NCBI GenBank assembly: GCA_942159475.1
Contig: OW804095.1
Location: 63,764,773 to 63,828,772 of the forward strand
Direction: 5' to 3'
DNA length: 64,000 nucleotides
From: Sthenelais limicola
Taxonomy: Eukaryota; Annelida; Polychaeta; Phyllodocida; Sigalionidae
Program-made: the position numbers and the translations under genes
Notes under the pieces: generated by a model
What the model was told of the DNA's origin: nothing
The model's input: only the letters and a program-made list of their open reading frames with translations
The model's database searches: none
Part shown: positions 22,241 through 33,129 of the stretch, piece after piece
Numbering within the stretch: the stretch's first letter is position 1
Layout: every line of letters begins with the position of its first letter

Positions 22241-22563
22241 GGCTTGTCTCGGAACTAAAATGCGGCAATGGCTGTCAATTCGAATCTTCCCAATGCAATC
22301 TTCCTAGCTATACCTGACCCTACCGTTGAATATATACAGTATTGATGTATCGATTCTGGCCAAAATTGCAAGGAAAACCTCTTTAGATGGTCATCATTGT
22401 AGATAGAATATGCAGGGGAGCACGATCGTGTTGGCAAAGACGGCAGTAATTCTCGTTTCCCCATCTATTGCGCAAAACCGTGATAACGGGTACGACTGCT
22501 TAGGGAGTAGAGAATAGCCGATAGCGGCTTTTTTAAAAAAAAGCGGTGGTCGTGGGAGAGTCG
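22241..22563. repeat. 323-bp dispersed repeat, copy 2
   Basis: This direct copy of 21705-22027 has the same length. It starts GGCTTGTCTCGGAACTAAAA and ends GCGGTGGTCGTGGGAGAGTC. The shared T-run/A-run hairpin near the 3' end (about 22526-22544) resembles a MITE or SINE terminus. Confidence 0.6.
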
Positions 22564-22872
22564 AGGCTCATGTCACATGTCATTAAATTATTTTTTTAGA
22601 ACTCTTTTTTATTTATCTATTTATTTTGTACTTTTCTGAGTTTTCTCCCCAGTCTCTATCTTTTAAACACGAAGAAATTTCTTTAACACATTTGGTATAG
22701 AAGAATCGTGAATTTTTAAACAATGCAATCGATATCGTTCATAAGTTTACACCACATCGATCATTGCTTTTTTTTCCCCTTTACAAACATATTGTACTCC
22801 ATTATTGAGTTCATATTCGCTTCGTCGGAAAATGCACAAAAAGCAATATTATTTTCATGGAAGATTCTTTGT

Positions 22873-23820
22873 CTATAAATAACACTTCACTGCTAATGTA
22901 ATGAAACCTGTTTGCATAATCTCTCCGCTATCACCCAGTAAGATACTTCTGTTTAAATCTATATTTTTCTCCATTTTGGTCAGCAAGATACTATTTTCGA
23001 CCCACTTTTTCAAATTGAACCATAATAACCTTAGGTCTTTCACACTCGATAAAGAAATGATACAAGGTATCTTCACCCTCACAAAATTGCAATTAGCTTT
23101 CTTTTTAAAAACGATTTGTTTCAAGTAGTTATTACATCCTACTGTTCTATGAAAAACTCTATACTGGAGCGACTGCCTTTTTGTTATCGTAGTACACTGG
23201 AAAGGAATATTAAATTCATTTTTCCATACTTCCTCTGTGCCTATGAAATTATCGTTTTTTAACGTAGCGTTCCACGCCTTCAATTTATCATAACCGGGGT
23301 AAGAAAGCTTAACCAACTCGCTATAATGTCTTTGATCTTAAAGTCATATTAAATGATTCATCATTCACTTCGAACATAATTATTTTCTGATCTGGTATTC
23401 ATAGTTTTCTGTTGCGGCCATTCAAAGCGAATCCCTAGGGATCGACGCAATTAGCGATAGCCGATCTCTCACGTTATATTTGCTTTTTAAAGTTTTTTAC
23501 TGTCTCATTTGTCAAGATGATTTTTCTGTCAATATTCAGCAAGATCACTTTTATTCCCTTGTCTAGCCATTCCTTATTTACAAAGGCTTCACCTTCTCTC
23601 CTAATCCATTGGTTATTCAATATTTGTTCTAGTGCCCTGACTTAGGCATTTTGCTATAATGATTATACTTCGTTCCAAGTTAGTCTCTGCACCCAGTTTA
23701 CTCTGTTTACTTTTATAATTTCCTCAATGCATCAAACTCTTAAGCCTCCATCGTCATGCTTTTGCTTCAGGAAATGGAATTCCTTGGTCCCCACGTCATC
23801 TATTTTGTATCTCTTTTATA
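22873..23820 (-). pseudogene. Decayed LINE reverse transcriptase, C-terminal part
   Basis: A 147-codon frame (22873-23316) resembles the region after the polymerase domain in L1/Tx1-type LINEs. It has W..EF.IPF, then QYRVFHRTV, then LLWFNLKKWV; the Cys-rich segment usual in between is degraded. Upstream on the same strand, at about 23640-23790, HDDGGLRV and VNWVQRL are readable but broken by stop codons. These match the GGLGL and NWV.RL blocks of the same proteins. The fragment is old and inactive. The clade assignment is tentative. Confidence 0.55.
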
Positions 23821-26698
23821 GAACCTTCGTCAAGCTGGACACATGATAGAGTATGTTGAACAATTGGTAGGTGAAGGTGAGAGTTGGTCTACCTAGGGTT
23901 ATCTTGGGTAATGACCACACTCAATCCAACATACCGCCAACATGAGAGCTCCAGTGGAAACACTTCTCATATTCGAACTTTTAAAGGAGCTTAAAATTAG
24001 AATAATCGTGCCCTAAGAAAAGAGCGACGACCTAGCTATAGAATAAATGACCCCACTGAATGGACGGCCCGGGACGGCCAATGGCCACAAACAACATATT
24101 GAGGGAATGAGGGAAGGAGTATAACGTGTACAGTGCATGGCTAAAAGCTTAGGGTAATTTGGTGTAATTCTATTCTAACGTAAAAATACGAAACTCTAAG
24201 GTGATTCTAGTGAGCTAAACTCGTTAGAAATATCAAAGCTTATACACACAACGTCATATGTAACGGCCCTGGAAATATATATAATTCGCACACTTTGTTG
24301 GATGTAATTAATGGTCGGGTCGGGAAGATCTCCCCTCCTCTTCTATCGACATTCAATAGCCGCTAGTCCATTGTAATTTTAAAGAGAATTAAGGGTGCTA
24401 AGCAAGCTGTGATGTTTAGAGTTACATATTCGGACGTTGTTATTACACGTTGTTCCAAACCAGATAATCCGGGACTGGGGTGGCGTAATACATGTAAGTG
24501 TGCTTACTGAAGCGTGACCACTTTTTTTCTTTATATCAAACTACTCTATGCACCGCCTATACACGTACCAGCATACAAGCATAATCCCGAAACTGTTTGG
24601 CTAACATAATTTGACTGCTGATCTGACATACACGTTTTGTAAAAGAATTGGCCACACATTTCCACAGTTCCATAGAAATAGTATATTATGTTATATTAGT
24701 CATAGTGACATTCAGACAAATATTCGAAAAATTCCACCGGAGTTAATTTTAATGTGGTCGCAATCCGGGATCTCAAAACGCATAGATTGGACATACATGT
24801 ATGGACGCGAATGATCATGTTGGATCTGGATGCAGTGCATCAGAGAGGAAACAGCAAGACTCCATCTGAGGCAATCCTATCTACTAGCACTCTATATGTG
24901 TGTGCGCAAGTCTATAACTGAGGCGGATACATTTACGGTAACAGACCTACGCGAAGGGACTTGGTGCAGGTCGATGTGGGTGCGAGTTCTGTGGCAAGGC
25001 GGCAAAGTAAGTGGGAGGTGGGCAAACGCCTAGCAGACGCTGAGGAGGATAGAAGGGTCAGTTTGCATCTCAGCCTATAGCTGAACGAGGGTCATCTGCC
25101 ACTCTCACCCGTTCTGTGCCAGGCTATGGCACAACCTAAGCTAACCTAAATACATTCTGCAACACTGAACAGTTCCAAACTATACTCGTTCCCATTTGGA
25201 ACATTGATGTGTCCCCGTTGCCTTAATTCAGGTATGACATACCACACACTTGGCTGATTTTACGACAGAGAAGTACACAGGGGAGAGGAACTACACACTG
25301 GAGGAAGGAATGTTTCTAGCTTCGTGTACCACTCCAAATAATCCACGACACCATTCCTGACTGGGTACACAGGTGTGTCAGAAACAAAGGGTGTATGCAT
25401 GAATATGTGTGGTGGCTTAGCTTCCATCATTTAGGCTTGGCAGCAACACCCTTACTGGCCTTAGTCTTACATGCCTGGAGGTACCAGTAAACCAGACGTA
25501 ATCAGAAATTCTACCCTGAGGATAAGACAATCTCTGGATGTGTGATTGGATCAATCACATCAGGGGACTAATCAATTAATCATTAGCAGGTAATTGTTTC
25601 TATCCTACTAAATTCAGTGTTATTTACGGCTGCTGTTCTGATGTCCAATATACAGTTATATCTATGAAATATTTATAATTATAGCTAATTATATCTATCC
25701 TTAAATTACTTCTATTGTATGAACTTAATTTCATCTTGTTCGGTTATGTGGGGAAATCATCGCTCTTCCAACATTATATTGGGTTTTGCATGCGTGGCAA
25801 TATTCATCGTTAAAGCTCATTGAAACCCAACGCCTAATTAGGAATGATTTGCTTTGGAGCTGTGGAAGATGGGAAAAAACTAAACAATACTTCTCACAGC
25901 GTTCTCGCCCACGTGCCCGCGGCTTGTTTCTTTACATTTACGCCCTCGCATTCACAGTGTGAATTTGCCTGCAGTAATTTAGAACTAACATTTTCCCCAC
26001 AGCTTGCTCATTTTTACGATCCTGACAAGTATCTCCTATATATGATAGTGCACGCCTTCCGCACTGGCCAATGTGGGCTGATGGAAATTCAGAAGGTATT
26101 TCTGGTGGAAATGCTTATGGAATCTATAACACACCTGCATGTGCATATTCCAAGAATACAAACTCACGAAGCGCGGTCGACGCCTACACTCACCTCTGCG
26201 CCACATATATTTGTTTTACATATATATTCATGAATACTCATAATGGTTAATGGGCAACCAGAATCGAGAGCCGATACCGATCGTCCTTTTCTTCTACCGT
26301 TTAGGCGTACATGAGTCTAGGCGCAGAGTTCATAGAGAAGAGTTCCTCCAGACTGAGGGAAATCCTCTCGCTCTTATAAGCAAAATGCCATTATATTCGC
26401 ATTGGAACACGTACTCCCGGGCCGGGAAAGCCATTAGCACAGTTGGCGTATCACTGACATATTCGTATTTGGTCTGAGAGGCCCTGAGCCTAAACTGTTA
26501 AATTGGTAAATGAGGAAGCAGAAATGAGATTAACTCGTGCATTTTTTCTTGTTCTTATTTGCAGGTATTTCTGCTGTCTCATGCACCATAGTAAATCATG
26601 CATGCTCTTGTATTTCAATGAAATGTGTATACTACCCGTGATTTACGTGTATAATAAAACTTGTTCAAATAAAAAAAATAATATGTTTGTTTTTTCAG
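23821..26698. other. Non-coding region upstream of the membrane-protein gene
   Basis: The longest frame (25844-26233, 129 codons) has no recognisable domain and no conserved character. A 5' non-coding exon of the 26736 gene probably lies in this region, because that gene has a splice acceptor just before its start codon. Its position is not visible. Confidence 0.4.
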
Positions 26699-26735
26699 AT
26701 TCTTCGCTGCACACTTCAAATGTTAAGAATCCATC

Positions 26736-27680
26736 ATGGAATCTCAATATAGTACAAGTACCAATAACAATGTGGCGAAATCAAGATATCAGCAGGAACA
26801 TTCCCCGTACGGACACGACAGGTTTGTGATAAGCACCGGAGGACCCTTTTCGTCAAATGACATCATTCAACCCATCGGTTCACCTAGAGATGCATGTCCA
26901 GCTATCGCCCTGGACACTATCAGTACAGATAAAGCTCCAAATGACGAGCAGACTATAACTGAGCCCGACTCTAGCCACTGGTCACGGATTAAAAACCAGA
27001 ACAGATTGGATAGTCTTTGTGTTGTTGGGTTCTGCCTTGCACTAATTGGTTTCGTGGCAGCCTTTCATATCCAGGTTGTTCCAAAAATTCCTTACCCCCT
27101 GGCCGGCAATATACAGGACATAGACCCCAGCCTAGTCGTCCTCGACCTATGGAGAGAGGGGGTCAACTTGATACCCGTAGTCTGGGGTCTAAAATATATC
27201 CGGAAAATAGGCTTTGTCCTTTTGAACTTCGTTTGCCTGATGTCCTATTCAAAACAGGAGACCAACCCATTGCCTCGAGTCAGGACATCTGGGAGGCCCA
27301 TACCCAGTCCCACCCCTTGGCCATATTACATCCTCCCCGTTGTCCTCTATCATGGTGGTTTTGGTACCTGGGTTGGCATGGCAACCAACCTTCATTTGCC
27401 CTACCAAACATCAGACGTGGAGTGGGTAGTTGTTGGATTAGTGATTTTCTTGATTGGGGAACTGTTGATTATTGTCAAGGCCATCTTGAACATCCGACAG
27501 TCAAACAGGGGACGGATACAAGTTGAACCTCTTCTTGGAACTATTGAAGTAGGCGAGGTTCTCTCAAGTATTGGTTTCGCCTGCTTTACTTTAACATTTC
27601 CAGCTTGTGTCATGGCCGCTGTACGCGTCATCATAGCTGTCCCAGCGTTCATGGGATACGTTCATGGAAAACCATTTTAA
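26736..27680 (+). CDS. Multi-pass membrane protein of unknown family
   Basis: The 314-residue single-exon frame starts at ATG 26736. It lies 37 bp after a strong acceptor (TTTTTTCAG ending at 26698), so an upstream untranslated exon is likely. The first 90 residues are polar and probably cytosolic. Hydrophobic segments follow at about 93-115, 156-170, 196-220, 228-251 and 273-305, giving four to five membrane spans. Charged linkers (for example KAILNIRQSNRGR) separate them. The last span is followed by only about ten residues. I do not recognise the family and assign no function. Composition and splice context support a real gene. A possible poly(A) signal, AATAAA, is at 28732. Confidence 0.72.
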   Translation: MESQYSTSTNNNVAKSRYQQEHSPYGHDRFVISTGGPFSSNDIIQPIGSPRDACPAIALDTISTDKAPNDEQTITEPDSSHWSRIKNQNRLDSLCVVGFCLALIGFVAAFHIQVVPKIPYPLAGNIQDIDPSLVVLDLWREGVNLIPVVWGLKYIRKIGFVLLNFVCLMSYSKQETNPLPRVRTSGRPIPSPTPWPYYILPVVLYHGGFGTWVGMATNLHLPYQTSDVEWVVVGLVIFLIGELLIIVKAILNIRQSNRGRIQVEPLLGTIEVGEVLSSIGFACFTLTFPACVMAAVRVIIAVPAFMGYVHGKPF

Positions 27681-30600
27681 AGAGAAAAATCCCTGACTTA
27701 AAATATTCTTGCCATAGACAATCATACTTAATTAACGCGGCGATTGGGGGCCTGTTTCCTGGAATGAATCAAGGAAATTGAACATGATTGGAGCCTCCCA
27801 GGCATGCATGCTATGAATGGCTGTGCGTACAGCAACTGTACCTTTACTGTGTGTATAAATAACTACCTCATTCTTAGATTGCGATATATCAAAGAAACTA
27901 AGCTATGTTATATTGTGGTAAGATATTAGCAAATATCTACATGACGAATTCCATGCATGTTAGCGTTTATATGCGTCCGCGATGACGGATTTAGAAAGTA
28001 TTAATGCACAAAAATTGCATTGGGGAACCTTATAATATTTACTTGGTTTTCCTCCCGAAGTCCCTTTAGACCCGTTGAGGGGGTCGATATTTTCCCATGA
28101 AGCCGGATATGACAATTACTGAAATTAAACCTTATATGTGACCATTTACTGCGCCAAGTGATTGAGGATATCCGTGACGGTGTGAGGTCTTGTAAGTCAC
28201 TGGCATGATGCATGTGCAAGAAAATCGATCTTGCACTTTCGCGATAATTCGCCAATTATTTGGCTATATCATGCCAATAATATCATGTGAACCAAGTTAT
28301 GTGAAACACACTTCTATATACCGAGGGATTGTCAGTTTATTTGAGAGGAATTGTTCTATTGTTTAGCAGTGCGTTCCCTTCCTATAAGGCTATATATTCT
28401 CTTTCATAGCATTGTATCTCAATTATATATATGGTCCTGATCCTACACTAAGTTTTGTTTCTTAGTATCAACGAGTTTAAAACACCGTTGTTAGTATATA
28501 GACTCAACAATTAAAAAGTGATAACAGTGATAATAGATTATATACTTATAGACGTGTATTACTTATAGTTAGAATATATACACACGCAGCTAGGGATATG
28601 CAATATTAAACCCACAAATATTCGCATAATTTATTAGACGTACTGTATACCAGGCCTCGAAGTAAGCACCTGGGGTAGCATATCACATTTAACAGTTTTC
28701 GAACCCGGAAATGAATGTGACTTCTATAGTGAATAAATGTTACTGAATGACGTCGACTTCGATCCCTTGATAATAATATATCCGAATAATATATTTATAA
28801 CGCGCTGTGTCGACTGTTTTCATCCCGCCCACACATATTATACTTTTCCTTGACTTAAATAAAGTAGTCCGTGTTTATCCTTCGTACTTGACCTTATTCC
28901 CACAGGACTTACGTACAGTGAACTGGTTATCCACCTGCGTGAACCCTTTCAGGTGGGGTGGCTGCGTTTGCATTGAGAGGACCGCGTACAACAGCTTTAA
29001 TTTGCGCTTTTGCTCCTCCTTTTCTGTACGTGACCAGTACATGACAGAAGACGCACTATGCAGGTCGGATGCAGGTGTTGGTTCCCTTAATTGTTCCCCA
29101 TTGAAATTCAAATCTGACGTATATATAGCGCGTCCCACTTTAAATACAACTTTTTAATCGTTTTAAAACTTATCAATACTGTCCATAAAACCTTTATATT
29201 TCTGATGCTGAGAAAAACTGATTGATTAACGGCATTGAGGCACTTATTTTGGGGTCCATGCAGTTAAATTGAGATTGCAATACTTGAATAGCTCTATCCT
29301 GTATGTACAACTGGATAATTCATTGTGTTAATTGGTATTGTATTTGCACATAGTGGAGATACACCAGACAGCCACTCCCTAATTGTTGAACATATAGACG
29401 CCGGAGTCCTTGCGCCATGCATTAGGTTGTTTCACTATTGATTCAATATCAATATAAGGCTGTGCCGCCAGCCTCAATATACTTGTTTGATAATTTTATC
29501 GCTCGTAGTTCAATACGGATACGATGGATATATCCGTGTCCTTTTGGTACACCCTTTCATGTGCGATGCCCACACTTTTACATCAACCTATGGCTTGTGT
29601 TAAAATAAGGTTTATATTTCGCTCAATTTTATAATCATTCCGGAGATATTCTAGTTCATTTGAGTTTATATTTTTGTTTCCTGGTACTGTATGGAATTAC
29701 CCCCTGGCTAGTATGTTGAAGTGTGAAGTTGATTGTATACTTATAACCTATTTAGCAATCCGCCGTTGATGACTTTCCACCTAACCTTATTACTGAAATT
29801 TACTCTAAGACGATATCAATCAAATAATATAGCAATGTTTTTTTACTAATTCAAAAGACAATAAGACGTAGTGTTCTTATGTAAAAAAAGAGGAAATATG
29901 TCGTTTTGTTTAAAAATAAATAAATTAGCATATATCTTTGAACAGCGCATTCATTCAGAAAAACGTGACGCGAATATTAAAACAGTGATACATGAACCAC
30001 TGGTTCACTGGTCAGTTAGATGTGGAATACTTATCTACTACTATACTTAGGGTATTTTCAGACTCAATGTATAGTGTTACACCATTCTTGTTTACTCAAG
30101 GCAACTGTGCTCTTGCCCAACGATAGCAGAGGTCAAGCTTTATTCCTTGGGAGATATCACTAGCTGTTATCCAAATAACAATCCGTTCGTTGGTGATAAC
30201 AGCGAGAAGTGTTTTTCTTTCAGATGTAAGTGGGGTGACTTGCGCGAACTGTTTATCTCTTGTAAATGAATATTTTGCAGGCATTTATGCGCCGCAGGGG
30301 GCATCGCGATATTATATATTAATATTCGCACGGCCGTGGCAGTGTTCCCCATATGATCTTTTTGATTTAACTTGAAAATTCATACTACTCACAATTTCGG
30401 TTTTTAATTTGCCAATAAATTTTCCCAAAAGTTATTGGCAATTTTTCAAGAACTGAAACTGACCGAGGCATAGAATAAAACAAGAGAAAATCGAGTGCCA
30501 CGGCACTCGTTATGAACGAGATTTCGATTATATAATTATAATTATAAGTATAATTATAAGTATGAGAATAATTTAATAATAGCATAAGTCTTAGAATAAG

Positions 30601-30704
30601 TTTATTAATGAGAAACGGAGAGAGAGAGGGGGGGGGGAGGGGAAGAAGAAAGTACCATATGACAACTCATAAAATATCCTCATTAAAATACTTGCAAAAT
30701 ATTC
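27681..30704. other. 3' flank and intergenic region
   Basis: It begins with the 3' UTR of the membrane-protein gene. AATAAA at 28732-28737 is the best poly(A) candidate. Small hairpins occur at about 30494 (GAGTGCC...GGCACTC) and a TAATTATAA microsatellite at about 30523-30560. Short frames at 28807-29157 on both strands overlap one another and are not recognised. Confidence 0.45.
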
Positions 30705-30705
30705 C

Positions 30706-30785
30706 CCCCCACTTTACCAGTGGTTTGGGATACATGCATGTGTAAATTGGAAAAGACACTTTGCATTGATCCTTGCATGTGAGAG
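30706..30785. repeat. Dispersed repeat fragment, copy 1
   Basis: About 75 bp around CCAGTGGTTTGGGATACATG and TTGGAAAAGACACTTTGCAT match 39731-39806 with few differences. Both are preceded by a C-run. They mark the 30.7-31.6 kb and 39.7-41.4 kb regions as related. Confidence 0.65.
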
Positions 30786-31004
30786 AAAAAGAGAGACCCT
30801 ACATACACCCATAGAAGTACTAACCCAAAGTGATAGAGACAGACAGAGAGACATTTCCGAACACAACCAATTATACAATGAGAGTCATTTAAGTGTGGGA
30901 GCTGACACTGCGCGCCTACAAAGTAAATTGTGCCTTATACAAGTGCCTTCGGCACTTGGATTATAGAGGCAGTTGTGTTTCTACTTCTTATAGGAATCTG
31001 ACAA

Positions 31005-31572
31005 TTTACTGGAAGTTTTTATTTTTTTTTAAAATTTGGAAATATTAATTTGATTGCCAAAAAGGCTAAAATCACAGGGTGCCTATGTCGGGGTAGTAAG
31101 GTCTTAAAAAAAAGATTATCATTATTCATCTTTCACAACTTAGTAGCTGAGCATTCTAAGCATATGAACCATAAGTATATGAACAATATATGTGGAAAAT
31201 ATTTGACAAAATGGTCAGAAAAGTTTACCCTGGCGCTATATTCTAACCTTTTTAATTTTAAATACATTTTGAATGGCATGAACCATAACATCTATGCAGG
31301 AAAGACAATTCATCCTATAAGGGGGAGGGGTAGAGGGAGACGGAGAGAGACAGAGGAGAGGAGAGCTGAGAATGAAAGATATGTAAGAGGGTTTCATGGA
31401 AAAGACTCCCCGACTAAAGGGAGGGAGGGACAGAGAAAGGGGGGGGGGGGGAGGGAGGGACAGAGAGAGAGGGAGAGGGGGAACAGAGTGAGAAATTAGC
31501 ACCCACCCGCTGCCAAATGCGGATAAAAAGTTGTGGGAGTGGTCGGATTCAGTACAATTTATGAAATTATGC
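31005..31572. repeat. 568-bp repeat 'B', copy 1
   Basis: It is nearly identical to 40823-41389, from TTTACTGGAAG to AAATTATGC. It includes an AT-rich part, a GGGAGGG/GAGAGA purine tract and a common tail (CACCCACCCGCTGCC). Identity stops sharply at both ends, so this is a recent copy or duplication. The open frame inside (31050-31499) is present in both copies because they are near-identical; it is not evidence of a protein. Confidence 0.8.
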
Positions 31573-32837
31573 TGAAAAATCGTTTTTCTATAAATTTATG
31601 TACATTTGGTATTGCAATTATTCTGTTGAGTTATGGTGAACTTCATTTATATTATTTTGGTACAAAGAAAGAATGGTATATTATTATTTACTTGTATGAT
31701 TGAAAGCACCCCTGACTTCTGTCATTAAAGTTAAATTTGTGGGCGGGTAAATATCTGCTTCTGGGGAATGAGGGATAGAGAGAGTGGGGAAGGAAAGGGA
31801 GGGACCCCTCCACCACCACCATGTTGCCAACAACCTATTTTGAGAGCTATGATATAACGCATTCAATTTTCCTTTTCCTCCCCCCCCCCTCCCCGACTAA
31901 GGGGGGGGGGCGGAGGGAGGGACTATTAGCTTAGCAAATAAGAAAGGAGAGAGAGAAGGTCACAGAAGGAGAGGGGAAGGGGGAGGAAAGAGAATGGGAG
32001 AGGAGAGATGCAAAGATACCAGTCATACAAAGTGCAGGGAAAGGTGTTGAAGCTACTGAGTGATCCACTAACTCAGGTTGCAGGGTGACTTGAGCAGTGA
32101 GGCATGACGTGACGTAATGGGTGACCGCGGGTCTGCTACATAGGCCTAGGTTGTCGTAATATGTGGCGATGTAGTGCACTCAGTTTGGCGGCCCACTTTG
32201 TGGTAGATATGACACTTTGCGGTAGATGATAGTCTGGCCCTTGGTCGAGAACGGTCCGATTTACTTATATAACAAGCGGCTTCGCCACTTGAGCCCACAT
32301 AGGTCTATATCATATAGATGCCCAGAACGAAAACACTGACAGAAAGAGGTTTAAAATGATTAGGCCTATGTACAAAAACGAAAATAATATTTTAAAATTA
32401 TCTTAAATCTTACTCATTTATATTATCCATTTGTGATATTCTTACATGTAAAATGTTTGACAAATAAAAGTATTTTTCAATTCAATTCAATATTTCGATA
32501 TCAAATAATCTTAAATCCTGATTATTGATATTTCGATTCTTCACTTCAATGCAGTCAAATTCAAAAGCATGCTATCATTTTAATGCATTGTGTAGGCCAT
32601 GCAATGAATTAATACTGTTTTAAAATATCATTATTAGTTTAGCAAATAAGAAAGAAGAGAGGGAGGGAGAGAGAGAGAAGGTCACAGAAGGAGAGGAATT
32701 CCCCCATTCATACCTTCCTGTCCTCATCCTCTTTGCCCCTCCCCACCCCACCCGCCTCCCCTACCCCCAGCCCAAACACACACACCTATACCTCTTCTTC
32801 CTCCTGCGCTCCTCATCCTCCTCCCCTTGATATAACC
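31573..32837. other. Non-coding region with purine-rich repeats and a possible LINE 3' tail
   Basis: Segments at about 31926-31980 and 32636-32696 (TTAGCAAATAAGAAAG then AAGGTCACAGAAGGAGAGG) are copies of each other. Near 32460-32490, AATAAAAG followed by TTCAATTCAATTCAAT looks like the 3' end of a plus-strand CR1/L2-type LINE with a pentamer tail. No gene is seen. Confidence 0.45.
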
Positions 32838-33129
32838 ATATTATTTTTTTTATTATTAGAAACGTTTATTAATCGATACACAAAATAATATGACAATATA
32901 CAATCTATTCTTGCAGAGTACAATGACATGTGTATAATTGGTAGGAAATGAGCCTCAGTTTTAACCATTTGAATGGTTAAATCTGGTTGAGTGGCTATTA
33001 CCTTTGGGTTCTATAAACTGTGACTTGTTTATGCATGTAACAAATAGAAAGAGACTCGCTAAAAGAAGAAACTAGGAGACAACTACAATGATAGGATGAG
33101 GGGTGAGAGATAGGAGGATATTTACGGTT

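Noticed and set aside
25844..26233. 129-codon forward frame upstream of the membrane-protein gene
   Set aside because: The composition is unlike a conserved protein. There is no domain and no evidence it joins the 26736 exon.
31050..31499. 149-codon frame shared with 40640-41308
   Set aside because: The two copies are almost identical DNA, so the shared frame is not evidence of selection. Its C-terminal part is purine-tract translation and the rest has no recognisable domain.
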